DNA of 64,000 nucleotides from Candidatus Rokuibacteriota bacterium (GTDB lineage Bacteria; Methylomirabilota; Methylomirabilia; Rokubacteriales; CSP1-6): NCBI GenBank assembly GCA_003220495.1, contig QHSP01000022.1:1-64000 (forward strand), in the 5' to 3' direction. The notes under the pieces are model-generated. The model had not been told where the DNA came from. It saw only the letters and a list, made by a program, of their open reading frames with translations, and did no database searches. Of this stretch, positions 43,420 through 52,607 are shown one piece after another. The first letter of the stretch is position 1. Every line of letters begins with the position of its first letter. The position numbers were made by a program, and so were the translations under genes.

Positions 43420-44283
43420 ATGTGGCTACTCCTTTCGCTGGCGGCCGCGCTGTTCCAGGTCCTGCGCAACACGACGATGAAGCGTCTCGGCCACGCGCTC
43501 GACGAGTACATCAACGTCTGGGGTCGCTTCACGTTCCTGTTGCCGTTCGCCTTCGTCGCCTGCGTGCTCGGCGGCTGGCCGGAGATCAAGCCCGGCTTCT
43601 ATCTCTGGTGCCTGGCGTTCGGGCTCTGCCAGACGCTCTCGACCCTCGCGCTGTCGAAGGCGCTCAAGCTGTCGCAGATCTCGCTGGTCACCGCGCTCTG
43701 GAAGGTGAGCCTCCTGATCCTGCTCGGCATGGGGGTGACGATCGGCGAGCAGCCGAGCGCCCTCGGCGTGGCGGGCGTGCTGCTGAGCGCGTCCGGCGTC
43801 TACCTCCTGAACGTCCGGAGCGCGCGGGTCTCGCCGCTGGCGCCGCTGCGCGTGCTCTTCACCGACCGCGGCCAGCGCTACACGCTTCTGGCGGCGCTCC
43901 TCTACGCGCCGTCGGTCATCACGATCAAGAAGGCGATCCTCGCCTCGAACACCGCCGTCGGCACGTTCGGCACCTACCTCGCGGCGAGCCTGGTCGTGAC
44001 GCCGCTGGCGCTGACCACGTCGGCGCGCCATTTCAAGGCGGTCCCGCGGTACTGGAAGGAGTTCGTCGCGCTGGGCCTCTTCGCGGCGCTCACCACCTTG
44101 AGCCAGGGCAAGGCGTACACGCTCACGCTCTCCTCGTATGTCGAAGCGGTCAAGCAGATCGAGATCCTGTTCGCGATGGCGATCGGGGTCCTGGCGTTCG
44201 GTGAGGGGCAGAAGGTGAGGGAGTCGGCGCTGGGCGCGGTCGTGATGCTGCTGGGGATGGTGCTGCTGGCGCTCGCGACGTAG
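43420..44283 (+). CDS. EamA/DMT-superfamily transporter
   Basis: 287 residues, ten predicted membrane helices in two five-helix halves, as usual for drug/metabolite exporters. It starts MWLLLSLAAALFQVLRNTTM; the C-terminal half includes VEAVKQIEILFAMAIGVLAFGEG, the typical EamA end. Transported solute unknown. A second EamA protein, of different sequence, lies at 44685-45545. Confidence 0.85.
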   Translation: MWLLLSLAAALFQVLRNTTMKRLGHALDEYINVWGRFTFLLPFAFVACVLGGWPEIKPGFYLWCLAFGLCQTLSTLALSKALKLSQISLVTALWKVSLLILLGMGVTIGEQPSALGVAGVLLSASGVYLLNVRSARVSPLAPLRVLFTDRGQRYTLLAALLYAPSVITIKKAILASNTAVGTFGTYLAASLVVTPLALTTSARHFKAVPRYWKEFVALGLFAALTTLSQGKAYTLTLSSYVEAVKQIEILFAMAIGVLAFGEGQKVRESALGAVVMLLGMVLLALAT

Positions 44284-44306
44284 CGCCCCCGGACGAGCTC
44301 CGCCGA

Positions 44307-44672
44307 CTAGATCTCCGGCCGCTTGCCGTGCGTCACGCGGATTTCGGTCTTGATGCCGCCGCGCACGTTGAAGTCGCCCGTCACCTCGAGCCAGCGCGGG
44401 CTGGCGACGGCCACAAAGTCGTTCAGGATCCGGTTGGTCACGTCCTCGTGAAACGCCCCTTCCTGCCGGAACGACCAGAGATAGAGCTTCAGCGACTTCA
44501 GCTCGACCAGGTGCTCGTCGGGCACGTACCGGATGCGGATCGTGGCGAAGTCCGGCTGGCCGGTCATGGGGCAGAGGCAGGTGAACTCCGGCACGGTCAT
44601 CGTGACTTCGTAGTCGCGGTCCGGGTGCGGATTCGGCACGATCTCGAGGGTCTTCGACGGGGCGGACGGCAT
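44307..44672 (-). CDS. queF: 7-cyano-7-deazaguanine reductase QueF
   Basis: 121 residues, the short single-domain (type I, YkvM-like) form. Catalytic Cys 34 in [15 protein letters not shown] with the conserved Asp after it, [13 protein letters not shown] for substrate Glu/Lys contacts and [12 protein letters not shown]. It reduces preQ0 to preQ1 with NADPH in queuosine synthesis. A TATAAT box lies 6 nt before its ATG, so it has its own leaderless promoter although it lies only 12 bp after the EamA gene. Confidence 0.94.
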   Translation of the reverse strand: MPSAPSKTLEIVPNPHPDRDYEVTMTVPEFTCLCPMTGQPDFATIRIRYVPDEHLVELKSLKLYLWSFRQEGAFHEDVTNRILNDFVAVASPRWLEVTGDFNVRGGIKTEIRVTHGKRPEI

Positions 44673-44678
44673 GCCACG

Positions 44679-44684
44679 ATTATA
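44679..44684 (-). promoter_or_regulatory. -10 hexamer TATAAT of queF
   Basis: A perfect TATAAT on the minus strand, directly after the EamA stop codon and 6 nt before the queF ATG; no Shine-Dalgarno. The -35 region is not clear. Confidence 0.5.
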
Positions 44685-45545
44685 TCAGCGGCTCGTGAGG
44701 CCGATGCCCACCGCGACGGCGGCGCAGGCGATCAAGAGGTCGGGCGTGAGCGGGTCTCCGGCGACCAGGGCCGCGGCGATCACGCCGAAGATCGGCTGGG
44801 TGAGGAAGAACGCCGAGAGCGCGCTCGGCCGATAGCGGCGCAGCAGGGCCAGGTTCACCACGAAGTTGAATCCGGAGATCAGCACGCCCTGGTAGGCGAT
44901 CGAGCCGGCGAGCCGCATCGTCCAGCGGGTCGGCGCGGGCTCGACGAGAGCGGAGACCACGATGAAGACCGCGGTGCCGACGATGGCCTGAGTCAGGAGG
45001 AGCTTCACCGGGTCCAGTCGCTGAACCGCGCGCGCCAGATAGATCGTCCGCTCGGCGAGCAAGACGCCGGCGATCGTCACGACCACATCGCCCAGCAGAG
45101 TCGGCGAGCCGCGCGCGATCTGGCGCGCGCCGAGCAGGACGATCCCCGAGTAGGCGACGAGGACACCCGTGAGCTTCCTGACCGTGAGCCGATCACCGGG
45201 GATCAGGAAGTGGGCGAGGACGACCGTGTGAACGGCGTAGAGGTTGAGCAGGATCGCCGCGTGCGCCGCGCTGGTGAGCCAGGTCCCGACGTTCGTGGCC
45301 GCCATCTGGATGCTGAACAGCAGGCCGAGCAGCACGAGCGGGCGCCATTCGGCGGGCTCGACCCGAAAGCCGACGAAGCGGCCCGTGGCCCAGGCCCAGA
45401 GGCAGATCACGACGCCGCCGACGACGAGCCGCATGCACGCCAGGCGAAGCGGCGGGGCGTCCTCGAGGCCCATCTTGATCACGACGGTATTGGCGCCCCA
45501 GAGGACCGAGATGAGCACGGCCATGGCCGCGCCCTTGAGGTCCAT
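44685..45545 (-). CDS. EamA/DMT-superfamily transporter
   Basis: 286 residues from ATG 45545 (MDLKGAAMAVLISVLWGANTVVIK), a typical EamA beginning; an ATG 12 codons upstream is possible. About ten membrane helices in two repeats. Exports or imports a metabolite of unknown identity. Divergent from ychF. Confidence 0.85.
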   Translation of the reverse strand: MDLKGAAMAVLISVLWGANTVVIKMGLEDAPPLRLACMRLVVGGVVICLWAWATGRFVGFRVEPAEWRPLVLLGLLFSIQMAATNVGTWLTSAAHAAILLNLYAVHTVVLAHFLIPGDRLTVRKLTGVLVAYSGIVLLGARQIARGSPTLLGDVVVTIAGVLLAERTIYLARAVQRLDPVKLLLTQAIVGTAVFIVVSALVEPAPTRWTMRLAGSIAYQGVLISGFNFVVNLALLRRYRPSALSAFFLTQPIFGVIAAALVAGDPLTPDLLIACAAVAVGIGLTSR

Positions 45546-45604
45546 GTCTTTCGAAGGATGGCTCAGAACGCTCCCGAGCATACGACACCTGGCATAATCG
45601 GCCC

Positions 45605-46684
45605 ATGAAGATCGGCCTGATCGGGCTCCCCAAATCCGGCAAGACGACGCTGTTCAACCTGCTCACTGGGTCTAAGGTCGCGACCGCGCGCTACGACTCC
45701 GGGCGCGCCGAGCTCCATACGGGCGTCGCACGGGTGCCCGACACGCGCGTCGATCGGCTCTCCGGCATCTTCAAGCCGAAGAAGACGACGTACGCGACGT
45801 TCGAGGTCGTCGATCTGGCGGGCATCGAGCGCGGCGAGCGAGCCGGGCTCGACACGAAGGAGTTCAGGAACGCCGATGCCCTGCTGCACGTCGTCCGGGC
45901 CTTCACCGACGAAGCGCTCGGCGCGCCGGCGCCGAAGCGCGACATCGAGGATCTCGACACCGAGCTGATCCTGGCCGATCTCGAGGTGGTCGACCGGCGC
46001 CTCGAGCGATTGGAGGCCTCGATCAAGAAGCAGCGCAAGGACGCCGAGGTGAAGGAGCAGGCGATCCTGGCGCGGCTCAAGAACGATCTCGAGCGCGAGA
46101 CGCCGCTCCGGGCGGTCACGCTCACGCCCGACGAGGCGCGGGCGATCCGCGGCTACACCTTCCTCTCCCAGAAGCCGATCCTGCACTGCGTGAATCTCGA
46201 CGAGAAAGCGATCGGCGACGCACCGAAAGCGAGCCAGAAGCTCGGACTGGAGCTGGCGGCGCAGCGCGCGCGAACCCGGATCGGCTGGGTCTCGGCGGTG
46301 ATCGAGGCCGAGGTGGCCGAGCTCGCCGGAGACGAGCAGCGAGCGTTCCTGGCCGATCTAGGTCTGAAGGAGCCGGCGATCCATCGCGTGCTCAGCGACT
46401 GCTACGCGCTGCTCGGGCTCGTCTCCTTCTTCACGGTCGGCGAGGACGAGGTGCGCGCGTGGCCTATTGCCGAGGGCACGCGGGCCCAGGCCGCCGCCGG
46501 CACCGTGCACTCCGACATCGAGCGAGGCTTCATCCGCGCCGAGGTGGCGAGCTACGACGATCTCGTGGCGGTGGAGGGATCGTTCGCCGAGCTCCGGGCC
46601 CGCGGCCAGCAGCGGCTCGAGGGCAAGGACTACATCGTGCGCGACGGCGAGATCTGCCACTTCCGCTTCAACGTCGCGAAGTGA
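45605..46684 (+). CDS. ychF: Ribosome-binding ATPase YchF (OLA1 family)
   Basis: 359 residues. P-loop GLPKSGKTTLFNLLTG, switch region VVDLAGIERGERAGLD, a coiled-coil insertion (about 120-165, LEVVDRRLERLEASIKKQRKDAEV) and the C-terminal TGS domain ending YIVRDGEICHFRFNVAK. YchF binds ribosomes and hydrolyses ATP. CATAAT (45593-45598) lies 6 nt before the ATG, with no Shine-Dalgarno, so it is likely leaderless. Confidence 0.94.
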   Translation: MKIGLIGLPKSGKTTLFNLLTGSKVATARYDSGRAELHTGVARVPDTRVDRLSGIFKPKKTTYATFEVVDLAGIERGERAGLDTKEFRNADALLHVVRAFTDEALGAPAPKRDIEDLDTELILADLEVVDRRLERLEASIKKQRKDAEVKEQAILARLKNDLERETPLRAVTLTPDEARAIRGYTFLSQKPILHCVNLDEKAIGDAPKASQKLGLELAAQRARTRIGWVSAVIEAEVAELAGDEQRAFLADLGLKEPAIHRVLSDCYALLGLVSFFTVGEDEVRAWPIAEGTRAQAAAGTVHSDIERGFIRAEVASYDDLVAVEGSFAELRARGQQRLEGKDYIVRDGEICHFRFNVAK

Positions 46685-46689
46685 GCGCG

Positions 46690-47712
46690 CTACGCGGTCA
46701 CTCCCGGAATCTTCCTCAGCGGGCCGCCGAGCGCCTGGACGACGGCCGCGACGTTCGCGTCGGGCGTGTTCATCGGTAGCACGCAGCCCGGCCCGACGAT
46801 GAGCCCCGTGCCGTCGGTCTGCGCGATCGCGTCGCGGGCTTCGCCGACGGCCTGCTCCGCGGTGCCGTCGCGGAGGGTCTTCCACTGGTGGAGGCCGCCG
46901 ATCACGGCTCCCGGCACCGTGGCGTGCGCCTCCCGCAAGGAGGGCGGCGTCGCGCGGTCGTCCCAGTTCCAGGCGTGGCCCGGGAGACTCGCCAGCCGGT
47001 CGAACATCAGCTGGGTCCCATGGCAGTGGATGATCGTCAGGGCCGACTGCGACTCGATCGACTCGAGAAACCGCCGGTCGTAGGGCTCGCCGAACCGGGC
47101 GTAATCCTCCTCCGAGTTGGCCGATCGGCTGGCCGCCTGGATCGAGTAGAAGATGCCCGACACGCCCTCGGTGAGCGCCAGCTGGGCGAACTTGATGAGC
47201 GTCTCGGTGATCGCCTCGAGGGCGCCCGAGACCTCGTCGGGATGCTCGCGCAGGTCGTGCGGCAACCGGTCGCCCGACAGCTTCTTCGCGAGCGACAGCG
47301 GCGAGAAGAGCGTCGGCACGACCGGCGCGTCGCCGATCCGGCGATCGAAGCCGAGGCGGATGATCGTCTCGATCTCCTCCGTGTAACCGGGCGCGGCGCC
47401 GGGGTCCAGGGCACGGATCTTTTTCCAGTCATCATGCGCGCGCACCGCGCAGCTGGCGCAGGGGCGATGCCCGTCCTCACGGACGGCGTCACCCTCGACG
47501 CACCCCCACGCTTCCACGGCATAGCCCCCGCGCGGAGTGATCTTCAGGAAGTCCGAGCCGTATCGCTCGTGGAAGCGCAGCGTCGCCTGCGCCAGGCCCG
47601 CTGGAGAGCGATCCACGCTCGGGAAGTGACGCCACACCGCGTACGGCACGCGGTCGACGGGCTGTCGATTGACCGCGGCGAGAACCCGTTCGCGTCGACT
47701 CATCTGCTTCAT
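46690..47712 (-). CDS. Uroporphyrinogen decarboxylase-family protein (corrinoid methyltransferase type)
   Basis: 340 residues with a TIM-barrel URO-D fold: RRERVLAAVNRQPVDRVPYAVWRHF at the start, SDFLKITPRGGY, IHCHGTQLMFDRLASLPGHAWNWDD and GLIVGPGCVLPMNTPDANV. True HemE has a different N-terminus, so this belongs to the MtaA/CmuA-like branch that handles methyl groups on corrinoids. It overlaps the MaoC-type gene (ATGA) and shares an operon with a RACE protein, which fits a corrinoid role. The His-Cys zinc site of MtaA is only partly visible (IHCHG). Confidence 0.8.
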   Translation of the reverse strand: MKQMSRRERVLAAVNRQPVDRVPYAVWRHFPSVDRSPAGLAQATLRFHERYGSDFLKITPRGGYAVEAWGCVEGDAVREDGHRPCASCAVRAHDDWKKIRALDPGAAPGYTEEIETIIRLGFDRRIGDAPVVPTLFSPLSLAKKLSGDRLPHDLREHPDEVSGALEAITETLIKFAQLALTEGVSGIFYSIQAASRSANSEEDYARFGEPYDRRFLESIESQSALTIIHCHGTQLMFDRLASLPGHAWNWDDRATPPSLREAHATVPGAVIGGLHQWKTLRDGTAEQAVGEARDAIAQTDGTGLIVGPGCVLPMNTPDANVAAVVQALGGPLRKIPGVTA

Positions 47713-48578
47713 GCTCGGAGCACTCCATCGGTCAGGACCGACTCGCCGCGCTCGTCGACGGCGTCGAACGCGAGCAGATCGCGCACGCGCCCGCGGCCGC
47801 GGACCGTGAAGGTCGATGGCATGAACACCAACCCGGTGAAGCGGACGGCGATCTCCCTGACGCGCGCCGGGTCGCCGTCGAGGTCCTGCTCGATCACCCG
47901 CGACACCGCCAGCGCCAAGGTCGCCGAGCCGTGAAGGATCGGGGCCGCCAGCCCGGCCGAACGGGCGACGGCGATGTCGGTGTGAATCGGGTTCCAGATG
48001 CGCGCGCACTCCGAGTAGACGTGGGACACCCGCGGGCCGACGGGAACGGGCGCGCTCCAGCGCACCTCGGTCGAGGGCGGCGGCGAGGGTCGCACGAGGG
48101 ACTCGGTCTGCACGCGCGCTTCGCCCTCGGTCACGACGCCGCGGTAGACCGAGCCGTAGTCGGTCGTCGTCACCGGTCGCCCGTTTCTGTCCACGGTCGA
48201 GAGGCGCGCGACGACGAGCGTGCCGGCGCGGCTCGGCCGCACCTCGATGATCTGCGCGCGGGTCAGAAGTCGGTCGGCCGCCGAGGGAAGACGGTGGATG
48301 ATCACGTGGTGCGTCGAGTGGACGCCCAGGAGCGCCCACGACTCGCGGACGGCCTTGGCCCGTAGCGCGAGGACAGCCGGCCACTCGTAGCACACCGAGA
48401 AGAGCGGGTGGGCGATCGGCCCGTCCTTGGCGAGCGTGTCGTAATACCGCGGGTCCTCCACACCGAGCGCGGCCGAGTAGGCCATCATCCAGCGCGCGTC
48501 GAGCGAGGTGCTGAGGGCGCCGACCTCGGTCCCGGCCACGGACGCTGGGATCGTGCGCACCTCGTCGCGCTCGATCAT
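47709..48578 (-). CDS. Two-domain MaoC-like hydratase
   Basis: 289 residues as two hot-dog domains. The N-terminal domain (MMAYSAALGVEDPRYYD) lacks catalytic residues; the C-terminal domain has YSECARIWNPIHTDIAVARSAGLAAPILHG with the MaoC Asp-His pair. This is the architecture of hydratase 2 of multifunctional enzyme type 2 and of HTD2. It likely hydrates an enoyl-CoA. Overlaps both neighbours by ATGA, in an operon with a RACE protein and a URO-D-family protein, an unusual combination. Confidence 0.8.
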   Translation of the reverse strand: MIERDEVRTIPASVAGTEVGALSTSLDARWMMAYSAALGVEDPRYYDTLAKDGPIAHPLFSVCYEWPAVLALRAKAVRESWALLGVHSTHHVIIHRLPSAADRLLTRAQIIEVRPSRAGTLVVARLSTVDRNGRPVTTTDYGSVYRGVVTEGEARVQTESLVRPSPPPSTEVRWSAPVPVGPRVSHVYSECARIWNPIHTDIAVARSAGLAAPILHGSATLALAVSRVIEQDLDGDPARVREIAVRFTGLVFMPSTFTVRGRGRVRDLLAFDAVDERGESVLTDGVLRA

Positions 48579-50467
48579 CGCCCGCGCGGGAAGTTCATGC
48601 AGTCCACGAAGATCCCCTCGAAATCCGGGTGCGACGCGAGGGACACGTGCTCGATTCGCGCCGCCACGGTCTCGGCGCGGGCGCGCTCGATCTCTGACAC
48701 CAGGCAGAGCTGCGCGCCGAGCGAGGCGGCGTTGCCGACGTAGCGGATCCGCTCGCGGGGGAGCGGCGGAATCAATCCGATCCGCAAGGCACTCTCGATC
48801 GACACGTAGTTGCCGAAGCCGCCGGCCAGCATTAGCTCCGCAACCCTGTCGGCGGGGACGCCGGCGACGTGCTGGAGCATCATCACGCCCGAGGCGATCG
48901 CGCCCTTCGCCAGCTGGACCTGGCGCACGTCGTCCTGGGTCAGCACGATCTCCTGTCGCGCGCCGGCTTCGCCCGGCCGGAGCACGATGACCTGACGCTC
49001 CTCGCCGCGCATCACGACCCGTTCGGCGAGCTTGGGCGGCAGCGCGTCGCGTCGGTCGACCTGGATCAGCCCCGTCCAGTCGATGACCCCGCGGTCCAGC
49101 AGGCCCGCCAGCAGATCGATGATCCCGGAGCCGCAGATGCCGAGCGCGTCGACCTCGCCGATCGTGTGGACGTGAATGTCGTCGTCGACGGCGACGCGAT
49201 CGACGGCGCCGAGCGCGCCGCGCATGCCGTGACGGATCTGGCCGCCCTCCAGCGCCGGGCCGGCGGGCGCCGAGCACGCCCAGAGGCGGTCGCGCGAGCC
49301 GAGCAGCACCTCGCCGTTGGTCCCGATGTCCACGGCGATGCGGATCTCGGCGCTGTCGTAGATCCGCGTCGCGAGCGCGACGCCGACCGCGTCGGCGCCG
49401 ACGAAGCCGGCCACGAGAGGCAGGAGACACACGCGCGCCTCGGGCGCGACCTTCAGGAAGAGCTCGCGCGCCGAGAGGGTCAGCGCGTGGCGCATCACCG
49501 GCGCATAGGGGGCAAGGCCGACGTGCGAGGGATCGATGCCGAGCAGGATGTGGTGCATGCACGTATTGCCGACGACGACGACCTTGTAGATCCACTTCGC
49601 GAGCACCCCGGATTCGCGGCAGATCTGCTCGATGTGCTGGTTCAGCAGGCCGATGATCCGGGTGTGGAGCTTCCGCAGATTGCCGGGATTGAACTGCGCG
49701 AAAGCGATACGCGACATGAGATCGCCACCGAACACGGTCTGCGGATTCAGGCTCGAGACCGACGCGAGCTGCTCGCCCGACTCGAGCTCGACCAAGGTGG
49801 TGACGACGCTCGTCGTCCCGATGTCGATGGCGAGACCGAATTTCATGACGGCGGTGTCGCCGCGCTCCACCGCGAGGATCCGCTGGCGTCCGCCCGAAGC
49901 GGTTCCCGACGCGAACGTCGTCACGGTCACGCCCGCCGGGTCGTCGCGGAGCGCCGACGGCAACCCCTGGACCACCGACGGACCGACGTCGGCGGTGGTG
50001 AGCCCGACCGCCTCGAGAAGCTGCTCGAGGTCGGACGTCTGGTGGTGCTCCTCGCGCGGCACGGTGACCTTGACGAGCTGCTTGGCGACGCCCGAGTCGA
50101 GCGCGACCCGGCCGAGCTGCCGCACGCCGGGCCCGGCGCCGAGGATCTGGAACGCGCGCTCGTCGAGCGGCGGCGCCGGCTGGACGGTGACGGCTTCGTG
50201 AAGAACGCACTGGCAGGCGAGGCGATAGCCGTCGCGGACGAGGTCATCGCCGAGCTGGACCTCGTCCATGATCGTCGGCGGCGGCGGCAGGCCGGCCAGG
50301 AACTTGACCCGACACGACGTGCACCGCCCGCGCCCACCGCAGGTTGCCGTGATGTCGACGCCGGCCGCGTGCGCCGCCTTGAGGATGGTGGTGCCCGGCG
50401 CGACCGCCAGCGTCCGGCGCCCGGCGGGATCGTGCGGATCGGCGACGATGGTCAGCGGGACGGCCAT
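48575..50467 (-). CDS. RACE protein: ferredoxin-ASKHA reductive activator of corrinoid enzymes
   Basis: 630 residues. The N-terminal 2Fe-2S ferredoxin domain has cysteines in ATCGGRGRCTSC and ACQCV; a linker and a middle domain lead to the ASKHA ATPase-like domain (DUF4445) with FGLAIDIGTTSVVTTLVELESG, GNTCMHHILLGID, IAVDIGTNGEVLLG and GICGSGIIDLLAGLL. RamA/RACE proteins use ATP to drive reduction of inactive Co(II) corrinoids to Co(I). Start at ATG 50467, where homology begins. First gene of an operon with the MaoC-type and URO-D-family genes; no corrinoid-binding protein is encoded nearby. Confidence 0.9.
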   Translation of the reverse strand: MAVPLTIVADPHDPAGRRTLAVAPGTTILKAAHAAGVDITATCGGRGRCTSCRVKFLAGLPPPPTIMDEVQLGDDLVRDGYRLACQCVLHEAVTVQPAPPLDERAFQILGAGPGVRQLGRVALDSGVAKQLVKVTVPREEHHQTSDLEQLLEAVGLTTADVGPSVVQGLPSALRDDPAGVTVTTFASGTASGGRQRILAVERGDTAVMKFGLAIDIGTTSVVTTLVELESGEQLASVSSLNPQTVFGGDLMSRIAFAQFNPGNLRKLHTRIIGLLNQHIEQICRESGVLAKWIYKVVVVGNTCMHHILLGIDPSHVGLAPYAPVMRHALTLSARELFLKVAPEARVCLLPLVAGFVGADAVGVALATRIYDSAEIRIAVDIGTNGEVLLGSRDRLWACSAPAGPALEGGQIRHGMRGALGAVDRVAVDDDIHVHTIGEVDALGICGSGIIDLLAGLLDRGVIDWTGLIQVDRRDALPPKLAERVVMRGEERQVIVLRPGEAGARQEIVLTQDDVRQVQLAKGAIASGVMMLQHVAGVPADRVAELMLAGGFGNYVSIESALRIGLIPPLPRERIRYVGNAASLGAQLCLVSEIERARAETVAARIEHVSLASHPDFEGIFVDCMNFPRGR

Positions 50468-50498
50468 GGCCTCACATTCTAGTGGTATGCTCGCGCGC

Positions 50499-50675
50499 AT
50501 GGAAATAAGCGTCGAGTCGTTGAAGCGCACCGCGGCGCTCGGCGGGTTCGCCTGGACCGACGCCGAGCTGGAGGCGATCCGCCCCGCCGTCCAGCGACTT
50601 CTCGAGGCGCTGGAGCAGCTGGAGCGCGTGCCGCTCGGGAACGTCGAGCCGACAACCCAGTACCGGGTGCTCTGA
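50499..50675 (+). CDS. GatC/AtzG-like partner of amidase
   Basis: 58 residues: ISVESLKRTAALGGFAWTDAELEAI, a second helix LLEALEQLERVPLGNVEP and a short tail TTQYRVL. This matches the GatC pattern (two helices, then a proline-containing tail that wraps around the amidase subunit) though it is shorter than GatC (about 95). It ends 1 bp before the amidase start. TATGCT lies 7 nt before the ATG and no Shine-Dalgarno is seen, so it is probably leaderless. Confidence 0.68.
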   Translation: MEISVESLKRTAALGGFAWTDAELEAIRPAVQRLLEALEQLERVPLGNVEPTTQYRVL

Positions 50676-50676
50676 G

Positions 50677-52092
50677 GTGAGCGACCTCTGCTGGACGTCT
50701 ATGGCCGACCTCGGCCGGATGATCGCGACCAAGCAGGTCTCGCCCGTCGAGGTCGTGCGCGGCCATCTCGACCGCATCGCGGCCCTGGATCCCAAGCTTC
50801 GCGCCTTCATCACGGTCTGCTCGGACGCGGCGCTCGAGTCGGCGCGCTCGGCCGAGGCGGATCTGATGGCCGGGCGAGCCGTCGGACCGCTCCATGGGGT
50901 GCCGTGGGCGCCGAAGGACCTCTACTCGACCAAGGGCGTCCGCACGACCGGCGGCTCGAAGATCCTGGCCGATTCGGTGCCGAGCGACGACGCGACGGTC
51001 GTGGCGCGCCTGGCGCGCGCCGGCGCGATCCTGCTCGGCAAGCTCAACATGCACGAGTTCGCGTACGGGCCCGAGGGCATCAACGCCCACTACGGTGACA
51101 CGCGCAATCCCTGGAGCGCCGACGCGCACCGGATCGCCGGCGGATCGTCCTCGGGTTCGGGCGCAGCCGTCGCGGCCGGGCTGACGCCCGGCTCGCTCGG
51201 CTCCGACACCGGCGGGTCGATTCGGATCCCGGCTTCGCTCTGTGGCATCACCGGGCTCAAGCCGACCTACGGCCGCGTGAGCCGCGCGGGTGTGCTGCCG
51301 CTTGCGTGGTCGATGGATCACGTGGGCCCGATGACCCGCTCCGCGCGCGACTGCGCGCTGATGCTGGCCGCGATCGCGGGCTACGATCCGGCCGACCCGA
51401 CGACCAGCGTTCTGCCCGTGCCCGACTACGTCGCGGCGCTCACCGGCGACGTCAAAGGGCTCAGGGTGGGACTCCTGCGCGCGCACTTCACGGACGCCGC
51501 GGCGCCCGACGTACGGGCCTCCGTGGAAGCGGCGGCGAAGCAGCTCGAGCAGGCCGGCGCGGTCGTCGACGAGGTGAACCTGACCCAGGTGACGCACGTG
51601 GCCACGGCCTCCGCGGCGATCGTCGCGGCGGAGGCGCTCGCCTATCACGCCCCGTGGATGCGCTCGCGGCCGCAGGACTATCAGCCCGACGTGCGGGAAC
51701 GGCTCCGCGTGGGGGCCTTCGTCAACGGCGCGCACTACGTCCGCAGCCAACAGATCCGCGCGCTGCTGACCCGCGAAGTCGACGACGTGCTCGCCCGACG
51801 CGACGTGCTCCTGGCGCCGGCGACGCCGCTCGCGGCGCCCGTGCTGGGGGAGCGCGAGACGACGCTCGGCGACGGCCCTTCGGATGTGCGCGCGGCGCTG
51901 CTCCGCTGCACGCGCCCCTTCAACTTCTCCGGTCACCCCGCGTGCGCGGCGCCGTGCGGCTTCACCGCGGGCGGCTTGCCCGTCGGCCTGCAGGTCGTGG
52001 GACGGCCGTTCGACGAGGCGACCGTGCTGCGTGTCGTCGACGCCTATCAGCGCCTCACCGACTGGCATACTCGCCGCCCGGCGGCCGCGTGA
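50677..52092 (+). CDS. Amidase-signature hydrolase (AtzE/GatA-like)
   Basis: 471 residues from GTG 50677. Catalytic Lys in [41 protein letters not shown] with nucleophilic Ser; C-terminal region [18 protein letters not shown]. Closely similar in layout to the amidase at 23526-24926 and, like it, preceded by a GatC-like small protein. A small-molecule amide hydrolase such as AtzE-type biuret or carboxybiuret enzymes is more likely than a tRNA amidotransferase, since gatB is not here. Confidence 0.9.
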   Translation: MSDLCWTSMADLGRMIATKQVSPVEVVRGHLDRIAALDPKLRAFITVCSDAALESARSAEADLMAGRAVGPLHGVPWAPKDLYSTKGVRTTGGSKILADSVPSDDATVVARLARAGAILLGKLNMHEFAYGPEGINAHYGDTRNPWSADAHRIAGGSSSGSGAAVAAGLTPGSLGSDTGGSIRIPASLCGITGLKPTYGRVSRAGVLPLAWSMDHVGPMTRSARDCALMLAAIAGYDPADPTTSVLPVPDYVAALTGDVKGLRVGLLRAHFTDAAAPDVRASVEAAAKQLEQAGAVVDEVNLTQVTHVATASAAIVAAEALAYHAPWMRSRPQDYQPDVRERLRVGAFVNGAHYVRSQQIRALLTREVDDVLARRDVLLAPATPLAAPVLGERETTLGDGPSDVRAALLRCTRPFNFSGHPACAAPCGFTAGGLPVGLQVVGRPFDEATVLRVVDAYQRLTDWHTRRPAAA

Positions 52093-52118
52093 GCGACCCC
52101 GGGCGCCCGGAGGATTCG

Positions 52119-52529
52119 ATGAGCGACGCGAACGTGGACGCCCGGCTCGCCGCGCTCGAGTCGAAGCTCGGCCGGCTGGAGCAGCTCCTGAGCGCGGTCT
52201 TCGACAAGCTCGACCGGCCCGCGCCGAGCGCCGACGAGGCGCGCCGGGGAATTCAGGCCTGGGTGACCGAGTACGTGTCCCTGCGGCTGCAGCAGCTCGT
52301 GCCCGAGACGTGCGAGCACCCCCAGCGCGAAGCCGACGCGGTCGTCGCGGAGGGGCCGGTCCTGCCCGGTACCCGGATTCGCTGCACGGACGAGGTCCTC
52401 CATCGGCTCGGCCGGATCCCGATTCCGTTCGTTCGCCAGATGGTGGCCGAGAAAGTCGCCGAGACCGCGCGCGCCGAGAAGGTGGGCGTGGTGGACGTGA
52501 CCTTCTTCGAGCGCGCGGCAACCTTCTGA
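52119..52529 (+). CDS. PCP_red-domain protein with an in-frame UGA end
   Basis: 136 residues from ATG 52119, with GGAGGA close ahead; a GTG at 52089 overlapping the amidase stop is an alternative start. A coiled-coil N-terminus (LAALESKLGRLEQLLSAVFDKL) precedes a C-terminal domain (DEVLHRLGRIPIPFVRQMVAEKV, ETARAEKVGVVDVTF) that resembles the PCP_red domain of protochlorophyllide reductase subunits, also found as an independent domain. The stop at 52527 is TGA and the frame continues with coding-like sequence for another 25 codons to TAG 52605. Selenocysteine readthrough or a nonsense mutation is possible. Confidence 0.7.
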   Translation: MSDANVDARLAALESKLGRLEQLLSAVFDKLDRPAPSADEARRGIQAWVTEYVSLRLQQLVPETCEHPQREADAVVAEGPVLPGTRIRCTDEVLHRLGRIPIPFVRQMVAEKVAETARAEKVGVVDVTFFERAATF

Positions 52530-52607
52530 CAGTGCAAGCTCTCGGGGGAGGATCTCCTGACGTTTGACCACTGGAAGGAGCACGTGCTCGGAGGGCCGCG
52601 GCTGTAG
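52527..52607 (+). other. Coding-like continuation of the PCP_red gene after UGA
   Basis: In the same frame after the TGA, 25 codons give QCKLSGEDLLTFDHWKEHVL and a short end, then TAG at 52605-52607. Codon third positions are G or C in 22 of 25, as in real genes here. A hairpin (GGGAG, loop GAT, CTCCT at 52546-52558) places a G-first triloop at +22 to +24 after the TGA, the same offset as in the SelW-like gene. Confidence 0.4.

Noticed and set aside
46690-47712. Calling the URO-D-family protein HemE of haem synthesis
   Set aside because: The N-terminal substrate-binding signature of HemE is absent and the operon context is corrinoid-related.
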